Source of the DNA: Thermoplasmatales archaeon
GTDB lineage: Archaea; Thermoplasmatota; Thermoplasmata; Thermoplasmatales; Thermoplasmataceae
Reading direction: 5' to 3'
Length of the DNA stretch: 64,000 bases
NCBI GenBank assembly: GCA_014874365.1
Contig: JACWAH010000010.1
Span: forward strand, 94,139 to 158,138
Below are positions 34,504-43,727 of the stretch, in pieces. The translations under genes were made by a program, and so were the position numbers. The notes beneath the pieces are model-generated. The model saw only the letters and a list, made by a program, of their open reading frames with translations, was not told where the DNA came from and made no database searches. Numbering within the stretch: the stretch's first letter is position 1; each line of letters opens with the position of its first letter.

Positions 34504-35016
34504 TTAGGAGAGTTTATTGATCCATCTGATAAATTCAGAGAGGGCCAGGCCGTTATCCCATTTCAAACCATAATAGCCCTCCCTTGTAATGGAAGCCTGT
34601 GGCAAAACCCGGTGGAGCACCTTCGCGGTACCTAGGGGAGTTCCAGGCATTGCAAACATTCTCCATGGATCGCCGTCAGAATTCTTTAGTCTGTAGGCAT
34701 AAGTTATAAAAAGACCAGCTTTTTCACAGGATTTGGTTAAGCGCTCGGCCTGATCCTGCCTCTGGCCGGAAGCCTCGGAAAACACTATGTTAGGTTTAGC
34801 GGAAGACTTCACTTCTATCACCAGGGAAACGTCGTGCCTTATTGCAATGAGATCTGCCTTTAGTGATCCTGCAGATCTAGTGACAAAAAACGGTTTTTCC
34901 ATCAGCCCCCTAAGTTCGCTATCCCAGCCTTTCAGCTTGCGATTGTAGGTTTTAAGGTATCTTTCGTCACCTGCGAGAATATGAAGAAGTTCTCTTTCGT
35001 AAACCGAACCATTCAC
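34504..35016 (-). CDS. hjc: Hjc-type Holliday junction resolvase
   Basis: A 170-residue nuclease of the archaeal Hjc family, which cuts four-way DNA junctions. The core pattern is intact: YERELLHIL at the start with the first Glu, then FFVTRSAGSLKADLIAIRHD and LVIEVKSSAKPNI, giving the E...D...E-x-K catalytic set. An insertion of about 25 residues (TYNRKLKGWDSELRGLMEKP) precedes the RSAGS motif. The C-terminal region is longer than in the shortest Hjc proteins. Single gene. Confidence 0.88.
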   Translation of the reverse strand: MNGSVYERELLHILAGDERYLKTYNRKLKGWDSELRGLMEKPFFVTRSAGSLKADLIAIRHDVSLVIEVKSSAKPNIVFSEASGQRQDQAERLTKSCEKAGLFITYAYRLKNSDGDPWRMFAMPGTPLGTAKVLHRVLPQASITREGYYGLKWDNGLALSEFIRWINKLS

Positions 35017-35158
35017 TATGCCATAGCGCTATTAAGGACTTAAAAGATAGCCGGTGGATAAAATCCAAATCGCCAGGAATTAAAAACAGATGAGCCGCAG
35101 GTAAAAAGATCATACCGTAAAATACATTATACGAAAGTCGTATCGGTATCCGACCTGA

Positions 35159-37042
35159 ATGAAGGGTACATTCGTTTACAATCCTACGGAACAACAAATT
35201 GAGAACACAAACATCATGCGGTTTGCGAGAAAGCTTGGTTTCAGCAACCTCAGTGAATTATATGATATGGCCGACTCCAGGACGGAAACCTTCTGGAAAG
35301 CAGTGATTGAAGATACCGGAATAGAGTTCTTCACAGACTTCAGGAAGGTATTTGACGAATCTGGAGGAAAAGAGTGGACTAAGTGGTTTGTGGGAGGCAG
35401 CATCAACATAGCATATAATGTATCAGAGAAGTTCAAGGAATCGGATAACGCTGCGATAAAGTACGAACGAGAAAATGGGGAAAAAGGAACTATTACTTTC
35501 AGAGAGCTAGACCAGAAAGTTGGAAAACTGGCGGGTTCCCTGCTCAAACTTGGAATTGTAAAAGGAGACAGGATTGGGATTTACATGCCATTATCGCCAG
35601 AAAGCGTAATAGCAATGTATGCGGCAATGAGGATTGGCGCAGTGGCAGTTCCAATGTTTTCAGGTTATGGAAGAGAAGCAATTGTATCTAGAGTGGAAGA
35701 TGCAGGAATCCGGATAATGTTCGTTACGTCATCTTTTGCAAGGAGAGGAAAAAAGGTTGACCTCCTCAAGAATGTCCAGGGAATCAACGGCCTGAAGCTC
35801 ATCGTTCACGGTGAAAATGGAGGCAACGCATCCTTCACCGAACTGGTCGAAAATGGTGATTACACAGTATCGGCAAGAACCGATTCTGAAGATCCAGCGA
35901 TAATGCTTTACACTTCCGGCACAACCGGCAAGCCTAAAGGGACCGTGCATGTGCATGGAGGTGCGCTGATAAATATCGCAAAGGAAGTAAAATACTACAC
36001 AGACATGGGAAAAAATGACACAATGTTCTGGATTTCCGATCCCGGGTGGATGATGGGACCATGGGCAATGATCGGTGCAAACGCCCTTGGAGGTTCTATA
36101 TTTGTCTATGACGGTGCACTGGATTATCCAGTTGAGAAAAGACTTTGGGAACTCATAAAGAACCACAATGTTACGATTCTTGGAGTTTCTCCTACCCTTA
36201 TCAGGACATTCAAGGCATCAGGTATTGATGCACCATTCGAGGGAATAAGGTGCTTCGGATCGACCGGGGAACCATGGGATACTGAGAGCTGGATGTACCT
36301 GTTTGATGTACTTGGAAATGGAAAAGTGCCTATATGCAATATTTCTGGAGGTACCGACATTATTGGTTGCTTCCTCGCCTCACATCCGGCAATGAGGCTT
36401 AAGCCAAAGTGCCTGTTCAAGGGACTTGGAATGAACGTATCTGTTTTTGATGAGTCGGGAAGGGAGATCGAGAATGCGATAGGTTATCTGGTAGCGAAAA
36501 AGCATCTGCCTTCAATGACAAGAGGATTATGGAATGCCAAGGACAAATATTTGCAGACTTACTGGTCCCGCTTTCCAGGCGTATGGTTTCATGGAGACTG
36601 GGCAGAAGAGGTAGATGGGGGATATTTTTACCTGTATGGCAGGGCTGACGATGTGATCAAGATTGCGGGGAAAAGAGTTGGGCCAGGGGAAATAGAGGAC
36701 ATAGTCTCAAAGGTAGATGGTGTCAAGGAATGCGCTGCTACCGGAATTCCGGATGCTACCAAAGGTGAAGCTATTGCTATATTCCTGTCCGGGGAAAAAC
36801 GCATTGGGATCGAAGAAGAAGTACGGAAAACAGTGGAAAGGAATCTTGGAAAACCTTTCTCGCCAAAATTCGTGGTTATGCTCGATAACCTGCCAAAAAC
36901 CAGAAATGGGAAGATCATGAGACGCATAGCAAGAAATGCCTTCCTTGGACAGGATTATGGAGACACCAGTTCGCTGGAAGACCAGTCAGTGGTGGAAACT
37001 ATCAGATCAATAGGAAAGAAGATGAAAGGTGAAGAACATTGA
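35159..37042 (+). CDS. Acetyl-/acyl-CoA synthetase (AMP-forming)
   Basis: A 627-residue adenylate-forming ligase. The motifs are IMLYTSGTTGKPKGTVHVHGG near residue 257, WMMGPWAMIGANALGG, ISGGTDIIGCFLASHP near 396, WFHGDWAEEVDGGYFYLYGRADDVIK near 480 and the C-terminal catalytic-lysine region KTRNGKIMRRIARN. Overall form is of the acetyl-CoA synthetase family, with an N-terminal domain MRFARKLGFSNLSELYDM that differs from classical Acs. Substrate may be acetate, propionate or another short acid. It overlaps the following hydrolase gene by 4 nt. Confidence 0.88.
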   Translation: MKGTFVYNPTEQQIENTNIMRFARKLGFSNLSELYDMADSRTETFWKAVIEDTGIEFFTDFRKVFDESGGKEWTKWFVGGSINIAYNVSEKFKESDNAAIKYERENGEKGTITFRELDQKVGKLAGSLLKLGIVKGDRIGIYMPLSPESVIAMYAAMRIGAVAVPMFSGYGREAIVSRVEDAGIRIMFVTSSFARRGKKVDLLKNVQGINGLKLIVHGENGGNASFTELVENGDYTVSARTDSEDPAIMLYTSGTTGKPKGTVHVHGGALINIAKEVKYYTDMGKNDTMFWISDPGWMMGPWAMIGANALGGSIFVYDGALDYPVEKRLWELIKNHNVTILGVSPTLIRTFKASGIDAPFEGIRCFGSTGEPWDTESWMYLFDVLGNGKVPICNISGGTDIIGCFLASHPAMRLKPKCLFKGLGMNVSVFDESGREIENAIGYLVAKKHLPSMTRGLWNAKDKYLQTYWSRFPGVWFHGDWAEEVDGGYFYLYGRADDVIKIAGKRVGPGEIEDIVSKVDGVKECAATGIPDATKGEAIAIFLSGEKRIGIEEEVRKTVERNLGKPFSPKFVVMLDNLPKTRNGKIMRRIARNAFLGQDYGDTSSLEDQSVVETIRSIGKKMKGEEH

Positions 37043-37842
37043 CGGAAGAGGTTTACCTTATCCATGAAGGATACTTTTCGCTGGATTCTGGAGCCATTTT
37101 TGGAACGATCCCGGAACCATTATGGTCCAGGTCTGTCAAAAGGAATTCAAAGGGAAGGATAGATTCCCATGCGAATGTAATTGCGATAAACAATTCTGGA
37201 AAGTTGACTCTCATTGACAGTGGTGTTGGTAATGTGGAAGACGCAAAATTCAGGGATATATTCCAGATTTCTACTGCGTTGGATCTGAGGCAGAGGATAA
37301 ATGAGGTTTTCAGAATTGAAAACCTGCATCAGATAATACATACTCACCTGCATTTCGATCATTGCGGAAACGATGCCAACCTTATTGAGGGTAACAGCGC
37401 AAGAATAGTATTGCAGAAGAAAGAACATGCCAATTATCTACACCCGAATCTTTTCACCAGAGGTAGTTACGTTAAGAAATCTGTACCCGGTTCAAGGGTC
37501 CGAAAGATTGATGGCAGTCTGAAAATGGGCAACAGCATAAACATAATTGCCACTGGCGGGCACACGACTGGTCACCAGGTGGTTGAATTTACCGTCAACG
37601 GAAGAAAGTACATTCATTTTGGGGACCTTATACCATCGACTTTCCATATCAAGCCCAATTTCATTCCCGCAATAGATACCAATCCACTGGATACCTTGAA
37701 ATTCAAACTGAAGTTGATAAAGAAGGCAATCGATGAAAAAGCAGTTTGCATCTTCAACCATGATCCATTTACTCCAGCGGGAACACTCAGCGGAGATGAG
37801 CTCCGCCCAACTTTAACGCCATTTGACATTGCTAGAGTTTGA
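37039..37842 (+). CDS. Metallo-beta-lactamase-fold hydrolase
   Basis: A 267-residue hydrolase of the lactonase-like MBL class. The metal motif is HTHLHFDHCGND near residue 110 (HxHxDH), with further ligands in GGHTTGHQV near 174, FGDL near 195 and FNHDPFTP near 234. The TTG start overlaps the TGA of the acyl-CoA synthetase, so the two are cotranslated. The pairing suggests hydrolysis of a thioester, ester or lactone linked to the same substrate, but this is inference. It converges with the PhoU-like gene, overlapping by 11 nt. Confidence 0.85.
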   Translation: MTEEVYLIHEGYFSLDSGAIFGTIPEPLWSRSVKRNSKGRIDSHANVIAINNSGKLTLIDSGVGNVEDAKFRDIFQISTALDLRQRINEVFRIENLHQIIHTHLHFDHCGNDANLIEGNSARIVLQKKEHANYLHPNLFTRGSYVKKSVPGSRVRKIDGSLKMGNSINIIATGGHTTGHQVVEFTVNGRKYIHFGDLIPSTFHIKPNFIPAIDTNPLDTLKFKLKLIKKAIDEKAVCIFNHDPFTPAGTLSGDELRPTLTPFDIARV

Positions 37843-38803
37843 AGTTTTCATTCTCTGACATAATCATATCCATGGCCAGTTCAGCAATGTCGGTTCCATA
37901 CAGGCCAACCCTTGTGATGTCTTCTGAAACAAGCGAGTAAAAGTGGACCAATCTGGTGCCCGCGGAAACCTTCAGCAAGTTTTCTTTCAATTTAATTATC
38001 TCATCTTTTCTATCAACGAGGTTATTGAGGATCTGAAAGTTTTTTGAATAGAAAGCAGCAATAGCACTTTCGTAAGTAGTAACGCAGTAGGTGTATAGCG
38101 AGTCCATCGCTTCCCTGGAATCCTTACCAGCAGGCATGAAATCCAGGAACAGCTTGCTGACATTCACTGCATGATCCGCTACCCTTTCAAGAATCCTTGA
38201 AAGTATAAGGTAGAAAGAAGAAGCAAAATTCCACAGGCCCTTTGATTCCCTAAAAATGTACCAGTGATACCTGTCGACCTCATCATCCCGCCCTATGACA
38301 CTTTCGAAAAGTGCCCTGTCACTGGAAGCAATTGCCTTGCCAACATCTGAAAGCATCACAGAAACGTTGGTGGACATCCTTCTCAAAGCTTTATCCGTGG
38401 GAAAAGATTCCGAATTAAGAACATTCTGTAAAATTACACTGTCAGAGGACTCCTCAAAGATTTCTATGCCCATAACGAGCCTGGAGAATTTCTTTATTTC
38501 GTCCCTTATTTCACTGCTGAAATATCTTTCGCTTCTGACGACAAGGGTATCAAATCCACCAATGTACAGGGAGGTCAGGGCTCTTTGCAGGGCCACGGGA
38601 TCAATATCATGATCAATAGTAAGCCTTCTCGTTTTTTCTCGCAGACGCCCTTCTTTAATTTTAATCAGGAGGTCTTTGTCGACTTCTTCGACGAATATTT
38701 CGCTTCCCTTGGATAGAGAATTCTTATGAATCCAATCAGATGGCAGCGAAATTATATAAGTAGAACCGCCGGTGAGCTGGAGCCTCCTGACCTTGATCGC
38801 CAT
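37832..38803 (-). CDS. AbrB-PhoU phosphate regulator
   Basis: A 323-residue protein with an N-terminal swapped-hairpin AbrB/SpoVT DNA-binding domain (VRRLQLTGGSTYIISLPSDWIHKNSLSKGSE, then IFVEEVDKDLLIKI) and two PhoU-like helical repeats, including ALFESVIGRDDEVDRYHW and SRILERVADHAVNVSKLF. Archaeal proteins of this design regulate phosphate uptake. It is not next to the pst operon of this window, but is the only such candidate here. It follows a membrane-protein gene on the same strand by 8 nt. Confidence 0.85.
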   Translation of the reverse strand: MAIKVRRLQLTGGSTYIISLPSDWIHKNSLSKGSEIFVEEVDKDLLIKIKEGRLREKTRRLTIDHDIDPVALQRALTSLYIGGFDTLVVRSERYFSSEIRDEIKKFSRLVMGIEIFEESSDSVILQNVLNSESFPTDKALRRMSTNVSVMLSDVGKAIASSDRALFESVIGRDDEVDRYHWYIFRESKGLWNFASSFYLILSRILERVADHAVNVSKLFLDFMPAGKDSREAMDSLYTYCVTTYESAIAAFYSKNFQILNNLVDRKDEIIKLKENLLKVSAGTRLVHFYSLVSEDITRVGLYGTDIAELAMDMIMSENENFKL

Positions 38804-38811
38804 TATTTGGC

Positions 38812-39594
38812 CTACTGCTCTTCCTGTTTACGCTTGACATTAGCGCTGTATTTCTTGCTGTGTGATATGCTTCTGGCAACGAATACTCCCGCAACAAAAA
38901 TCAGGTTAAACAGTACCATGTAGCTCAAAACGAACTGAGAAATTACCGCAGAATAGAGCGCTGAGGAAGTCCCGACAGCCCCCAGATTAGGCAGGCTGTT
39001 GTCCAGGTGATTTATGTAAAAAGTATAATTGTAGGCATCAGGAGAAAGCGTGGCGTTTGGAAAGTATAAAAGCAGGTCCGTCCCAACATCTGCATGATGC
39101 AAGTCAGGGCTACCGGAATGAGCGCTGAGGTTATACGACAGATTGTATACAAAATTATTGGAATATATGGATCTCACTTGAAGGCCGAAACTCTCAACGT
39201 TGCTTGTATTTGTGGAAACAAGAAGGGAGAAATTGTAAGAATCAGCAGAACCAGTAAAGGGGGTCACGGACGAAGTAACGTTAAAACCTCCACTAAGTGT
39301 GGCAGAAGCAGGCCCGACGTTGTCATAGATCACATCGGAATATGCTATGCATGCAATTGGGGCGAGAACCAGCAAGACAACAACGCCAACCAACAGTCTT
39401 CTCTTGGTGGGATAAAGATCCAGGTAATGCATCACCACAAATACTATCAACGGCGGCAGGAGAAGCACAAGCTGTGATTCCGATGTATATCCTGAGGTTA
39501 TAATCATTAAATAAAAGAATAATGAACTTGCAAGAATGGAAATTGCAGGAACTGAAATGTACTTATATTTCTTGAGCAGAACCAAGATATCCAT
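38812..39594 (-). CDS. Membrane protein of unknown function upstream of the PhoU-like gene
   Basis: A 260-residue protein. Three hydrophobic helices fill the N-terminal 90 residues, followed by an extracellular-type stretch of about 130 residues rich in Asn, Ser and Tyr with N-x-S/T sequons, and a final helix (YMVLFNLIFVAGVFVARSIS) before a charged tail. No family was recognised. A TATATAG element lies about 20 nt before the ATG. Its 8-nt spacing to the PhoU-like gene suggests one transcript. Confidence 0.7.
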   Translation of the reverse strand: MDILVLLKKYKYISVPAISILASSLFFYLMIITSGYTSESQLVLLLPPLIVFVVMHYLDLYPTKRRLLVGVVVLLVLAPIACIAYSDVIYDNVGPASATLSGGFNVTSSVTPFTGSADSYNFSLLVSTNTSNVESFGLQVRSIYSNNFVYNLSYNLSAHSGSPDLHHADVGTDLLLYFPNATLSPDAYNYTFYINHLDNSLPNLGAVGTSSALYSAVISQFVLSYMVLFNLIFVAGVFVARSISHSKKYSANVKRKQEEQ

Positions 39595-39737
39595 GTACCT
39601 ATCCCTGATCTATATAGCAATCATATCTTAAAGAGTTAGGTTAAATAGCGATACTTTTTTCATCAACAGGAGGCCGACTCTGATCCAAGGTATACTATTC
39701 AAGCATGCAAGTACCGGAGAAAATAGTTCATAGAAAG

Positions 39738-39772
39738 ATGCATATAAAATTATAGCCTCTGATGCATAGAGG
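39738..39772 (+). promoter_or_regulatory. Promoter and candidate operator of the XRE-CBS gene
   Basis: A TATA-like element (CATATAAAAT, 39741-39750) lies about 30 nt before the ATG at 39781. Between them is an inverted repeat: CCTCT (39756-39760) and AGAGG (39768-39772) around GATGCAT. The sequence GATGCATA also occurs at the TATA box itself (39738-39745). The dyad covers the expected transcription start, so a repressor bound there would block initiation. Autoregulation by the XRE-CBS protein is the simplest reading. Confidence 0.5.
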
Positions 39773-39780
39773 TTAAGCAG

Positions 39781-40359
39781 ATGCTCCCTTCAATCAAGGA
39801 TATAATGAAAATGCGTAAAAACCTGGGGATAAGTCAGAAGGACCTAGCCGGTGGAATAGGCGTCAGTCAATCATATATCGCCAGGCTTGAGAAGGGAGAG
39901 ATTAACCCGCCTTACGACAAGATGAGGAAAATATATAGTTTTCTCCAGAAGAGCGGGGACAGGGCGGAACAGATGGACATAAGTGCCCAGAAAATTATGA
40001 GTTCTCCCGTTTCCTGGGCAATGAACACAGACAGTATACTTAACTGCCTCTCTATTATGAGAAAGAGCGGATTCTCCCAGATGCCTGTTACATCCAAGGA
40101 TCGGCCAAATATAGGCACAATCACTGAGTCGGGAATAAACGACCTCCTAATTAACGGGACTCCCATTGAATCCCTTAAGGGAATGAGCGTGAAATCAATA
40201 ATGTCCGAACCACTCCCGGTGCTTGGAAAATATTCCCCTCTTTACGCAATGTATCCGCTTCTGAGGTATTTCGATGCAATTCTTATATCCGATTCGGGTG
40301 ATATTGTCGGCATTGTAACTAAAGCAGACATATTGAAAGCAGTAGAGGCTTATGCCTGA
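39781..40359 (+). CDS. XRE-type HTH regulator with paired CBS domains
   Basis: A 192-residue protein. Residues 8-60 form an XRE helix-turn-helix (MRKNLGISQKDLAGGIGVSQSYIARLEKGEINPPYDKM). Residues 70-190 contain two CBS motifs (AQKIMSSPVSWAMNTDSILNCL and MSVKSIMSEPLPVLGKYSPLYAM), which usually sense adenosyl nucleotides or S-adenosylmethionine. It overlaps the CarS gene by 8 nt and is first of an XRE-CBS - carS - pth2 run, suggesting that its ligand links energy state to lipid synthesis. Confidence 0.88.
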   Translation: MLPSIKDIMKMRKNLGISQKDLAGGIGVSQSYIARLEKGEINPPYDKMRKIYSFLQKSGDRAEQMDISAQKIMSSPVSWAMNTDSILNCLSIMRKSGFSQMPVTSKDRPNIGTITESGINDLLINGTPIESLKGMSVKSIMSEPLPVLGKYSPLYAMYPLLRYFDAILISDSGDIVGIVTKADILKAVEAYA

Positions 40360-40912
40360 TCCGGTCTTCCTTGTACTGCAGGGATTTATCCTGATTTTAC
40401 CTGCTATGGCGGCTAACCCCCTCGCAGTGATCACTGGCGGAAAATGGAAAATGGATTTCGGTAAGAACTTCACCGATGGTAATAGAATACTGGGGGACGG
40501 AAAGACATGGAGTGGTTTTTTCGGAGGAGCCGTTCTGGCTGTTGTTCTGGGTTACATAATAATAGGTTTCAACTTTATTGCAGGAAGTCCCCTGGTTAAC
40601 TATGGTGCCGGATTAACCGGTCCACTTGCAGTATTATTTGTGATGAGTCTTGGGGCAATGGCTGGTGACTCCCTGGGTTCATTTATCAAAAGAAGGATAG
40701 GCATCAAAAGCGGAGGGAACGCCGGATTACTGGATCAGCTCCCTTTTGTTATGGTTTCCCTGCTATTTCTCGCTATCCTGGAGTGGAATTTCTTTTCTCA
40801 GGTATACTGGAATTACTTCGCAATACCCGTCATCGTTATTTTAACGCCTCCAATACACAGGGCAGTGAATGTCATCGGTTTTAAGCTTAACAGGAAGTCT
40901 GTGCCATGGTAA
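40352..40912 (+). CDS. carS: CDP-archaeol synthase
   Basis: A 186-residue membrane enzyme that couples CTP to unsaturated archaetidic acid to make the precursor of archaeal phospholipids. The CarS hallmarks are MAANPLAVITGG near residue 20, MDFGKNFTDGNRILGDGKTWSGFFGG near residue 34, and GAMAGDSLGSFIKRRIGIKSGG near 100. Four to five hydrophobic helices fit the family. Overlaps the regulator upstream by 8 nt and pth2 downstream by 7 nt. Confidence 0.93.
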   Translation: MPDPVFLVLQGFILILPAMAANPLAVITGGKWKMDFGKNFTDGNRILGDGKTWSGFFGGAVLAVVLGYIIIGFNFIAGSPLVNYGAGLTGPLAVLFVMSLGAMAGDSLGSFIKRRIGIKSGGNAGLLDQLPFVMVSLLFLAILEWNFFSQVYWNYFAIPVIVILTPPIHRAVNVIGFKLNRKSVPW

Positions 40913-41265
40913 CTGAGTACAAATTGGTAATCGCGGTCCGGAAAGACCTCGATCTGGGAAAAGGCAAGATTGCGGCGCAGGTCGCCCATGCAGCGGTTCA
41001 TTGTGCTCTTCAGGCAGAGAAGAACGATAAACAAAACTTCAGGAAATGGACCGACCAGGGACAGAGGAAAATAGTGATACGAGTCGATGGGCTGCAGGAC
41101 CTTTACAGGCTGAAAGAAGAGGCCGAAAGAAAAGGGTTGATAAACAGCCTTATAACTGATGCAGGAAAGACACAGGTCGAGCCAGAAACGGTGACCTGTC
41201 TGGGCATCGGGCCGGCAGATGCGGAGATTCTTGACCTGATTACTGGTGAATTTTCACTCTTGTAA
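40906..41265 (+). CDS. pth2: Peptidyl-tRNA hydrolase (Pth2)
   Basis: A 119-residue archaeal/eukaryotic-type peptidyl-tRNA hydrolase that frees tRNAs from stalled peptides. The family pattern is VIAVRKDLDLGKGKIAAQVAHAAV near the start, KIVIRVDGLQDLYRL in the middle, then LITDAGKTQVEPETVTCLGIGPA. All expected catalytic residues (K, D, H, T) can be placed. Its ATG lies inside the last codons of carS. Confidence 0.94.
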   Translation: MVTEYKLVIAVRKDLDLGKGKIAAQVAHAAVHCALQAEKNDKQNFRKWTDQGQRKIVIRVDGLQDLYRLKEEAERKGLINSLITDAGKTQVEPETVTCLGIGPADAEILDLITGEFSLL

Positions 41266-41374
41266 AAACACCAATTATCAATCATTTCATCTCTATCCAG
41301 AACTTTTTCCAGAATCGTAATATTTTAATAACCGGGCTTGAAACAATATTTTAGTATCGGCAGCATCACTATGC

Positions 41375-42565
41375 ATGGATTTTAACCTGACCCAGGAACA
41401 GGAACTATTGAAGGAGACTGTTAGGAAATTTGCAGATTCCCAGATTGCTCCCAGAATAAAGGATATGATGTCCAAAAGGAGAATACCTGACGAGATCAAG
41501 AAAGGGATGGCAGATCTCGGGTTGCTCGGGATGACCATTCCGGAAGAGTACGGGGGAATGGGTGCAGATGCACTCACTACCGGGATAGTCGCAGAAGAGA
41601 TTGGAAGAGCCGATCCTACAGCCTCAATTCCAGTGTTTTTTCTCGTCGACAACGCCTGGTCATTTCTTATAAGCAAATACGGCACTAAGGAGTTAAAGGA
41701 ATCGCTTCTTCCCAAGGTTACAAAAGGAAAGAACGTAGTGGGCATTGCATCCACCGAGCCTAACTACGGCTCTGATCTTGGTTCAATGACCTCCAGGGCA
41801 GATAGCACAAAGAATGGGTACGCTCTCAGCGGCGAGAAATCCTTTATCAGCCTGGTCAGGGACATAGCAGAAACAGGGGGCGGATACGTTACCGTGTTAA
41901 AAACTGACCCACTCAAGGGAACAAACGGGATTTCCCTTTTTTTCTTGCCATATGTTAAAGAGAAAATGGAAACAACGTTCATCCAGGAAATGGGGAGAGA
42001 AGGCTCCTCATGGGGAAGCTTTAAGTTTTCTGGCATAGAAGTGGGAAAGGAAAACCTCATTGGAGAGGTAAACAAAGGTTTCAGGATTGTCCATGAAGGT
42101 TTCGAGTTTGCAAGAGGCCTAATAGCAATGATTTCCTGTGGTGCAGCCATTAAGTCCTTGGAGAACGGAGCAGATTACATGAAGACCAGGAAGGCATTTG
42201 GAAAGGAGATTGCCAGGAATCAGGGATTACAGTTTGATCTAGCTACGGATGTCGCAAAAATAGAAGCTGCAAGAGATGCATCACTCAAGGCGCTGTGGAT
42301 GTACGATCTCGAACAGAAAGGTCAGAGATTCTCAAGGTTTGACGTCAGCAAGCAGATCGCCATAGCAAAATTCACTTCTACCACTTGGGCATTTGATGCT
42401 ATTAACGACGCTCTTCAGTGGCAGGGAGCTTACGGATATTCAAAGGATTGCCCTGAAGAATGGGCCCTCAGGGGCATAAGGTCTTTCATGCTTGCAGAAG
42501 GATCAAGGGAGATAATGAAGATGATAATTGCAAGGGAGTCTCTTGGAAAGGAATACCTCAGATAA
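41375..42565 (+). CDS. Acyl-CoA dehydrogenase
   Basis: A 396-residue flavoenzyme that introduces a double bond into acyl-CoA. The FAD and substrate motifs are STEPNYGSDLGSM near residue 128, then GYALSGEKSFIS. The C-terminal domain has QGLQFDLATDVAKIEAARDA, DALQWQGAYGYSKDCPEEW and AEGSREIMKM, with the Glu of AEG in the position of the catalytic base of medium-chain-type enzymes. Alone on its strand; the folP-like gene converges, overlapping by 8 nt. With the enoyl-CoA hydratase it gives two steps of beta-oxidation; the electron acceptor (ETF) is not in the window. Confidence 0.9.
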   Translation: MDFNLTQEQELLKETVRKFADSQIAPRIKDMMSKRRIPDEIKKGMADLGLLGMTIPEEYGGMGADALTTGIVAEEIGRADPTASIPVFFLVDNAWSFLISKYGTKELKESLLPKVTKGKNVVGIASTEPNYGSDLGSMTSRADSTKNGYALSGEKSFISLVRDIAETGGGYVTVLKTDPLKGTNGISLFFLPYVKEKMETTFIQEMGREGSSWGSFKFSGIEVGKENLIGEVNKGFRIVHEGFEFARGLIAMISCGAAIKSLENGADYMKTRKAFGKEIARNQGLQFDLATDVAKIEAARDASLKALWMYDLEQKGQRFSRFDVSKQIAIAKFTSTTWAFDAINDALQWQGAYGYSKDCPEEWALRGIRSFMLAEGSREIMKMIIARESLGKEYLR

Positions 42566-43727
42566 CTTTTTCAAGAGAATCGAAAACTTCCAGCGCAGAT
42601 CGGTTTTCTCTCACATCATGTACCCGTAAAATGTCTACCCCATGAAGGTACAGGAAGATCGCGGAAGCGATTGTACCGGGCAAGCGGTCTTCCACAGGCT
42701 GACCTGTCAGGTGCCCAATCCAGCTTTTCCTCGAGGTTCCCACCAGCAGCGGAAATCCAATCTTGAAAGAGTCAATGCTTTTCAGGATGGTTAGGTTCGA
42801 GTGAAAATCCTTTGCAAATCCGATGCCCGGGTCCAGTATTATGTTAACTGGCTTTACGCCGGATGCCTGCAATTCAAGCAATCTGCAATAAAAGAAGCCT
42901 ATCATCTCAGGAACTATATCGTCATATCTGACGAAAGAGTTCATGTTTTCCGGGGTGCCCCTCATATGCATTACTATGCATTTTGCACCTGATTCTGAAG
43001 CAACTTTCCTCATTATATCGTTGGTGAATCCAGTAATGTCGTTGATGTAACTCGCACCCAGGTCGATCATTACTCTGGCTGTTTCAGGATTCCGGGTGTC
43101 AATGGATACTGGAATTTTCGTTGTGGATGCAATATGGCGGACAATCTGAGAAACTCTTTCTATTTCCAGCTGTACAGCTACGGCTGAAGCACCGGGCCTG
43201 GTGCTTTCTCCTCCGACATCTATTATATCAGGTTTTTGGGCTATCATCTCGTTGACAAACTTGAGGTCTCCGAGGCTCCTTGATCCCGGGTAAAATGAAT
43301 CCGGTGTTGCGTTTATCACTCCCATTAATTTCGGCTTCGTCTTAGCTGCCTTATCTCGGGTCAACCCTGAAATAATCTGCTTGGTGAAACCTTCATTAAA
43401 TCCATTTGAAAGCATGTAATCTTTCAAATTGGAATTGCTGGTTTCCAGGTTTTCTTTCACAAAATTTGCACCCTCAATCGATATCTCTCTTTTCGAGGTT
43501 GATCGCTTAAAAACGGTGAACCCTTCTTTCAAGTCCGAACCAGGCGAGACAATAGACTTATAAGCAAATCGATCAAGCACTAGGTAAGAATAATCCGGAC
43601 CAATTTGTCTTTTTGTATTTTTTCCAGCAAAATACGGAAAACTTATCCCGCGCTTAAAAAGGCTTATTAACGCTGGTACGATTATTGAATTCGGACTATC
43701 CAGCTCAAAAGTGATACAATGCCTCAT
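42558..43727 (-). CDS. folP: Dihydropteroate synthase-like protein
   Basis: A 389-residue protein. The C-terminal 260 residues are the DHPS barrel: LMGVINATPDSFYPGSRS near residue 132, DIIDVGGESTRPGASAV near 162, PVSIDTRNPETARVMIDLGASYINDITG, CIVMHMRGTPENM, ILDPGIGFAKDFHSNL and LLVGTSRKSWIGHLTG. The N-terminal 130 residues are an archaeal-type extension of unknown role. It would join a pterin to p-aminobenzoate or a related amine. ATG at 43727 is preferred; it lies 8 nt inside the divergent neighbour's start, so the two promoters must overlap their coding regions. Confidence 0.88.
   Translation of the reverse strand: MRHCITFELDSPNSIIVPALISLFKRGISFPYFAGKNTKRQIGPDYSYLVLDRFAYKSIVSPGSDLKEGFTVFKRSTSKREISIEGANFVKENLETSNSNLKDYMLSNGFNEGFTKQIISGLTRDKAAKTKPKLMGVINATPDSFYPGSRSLGDLKFVNEMIAQKPDIIDVGGESTRPGASAVAVQLEIERVSQIVRHIASTTKIPVSIDTRNPETARVMIDLGASYINDITGFTNDIMRKVASESGAKCIVMHMRGTPENMNSFVRYDDIVPEMIGFFYCRLLELQASGVKPVNIILDPGIGFAKDFHSNLTILKSIDSFKIGFPLLVGTSRKSWIGHLTGQPVEDRLPGTIASAIFLYLHGVDILRVHDVRENRSALEVFDSLEKVI

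Noticed and set aside
39608..39618. CTATATAG before the 39.6 kb membrane gene as a second site matching the pst dyad
   Set aside because: It sits at the expected TATA-box distance from the start, so it is explained as a promoter element.
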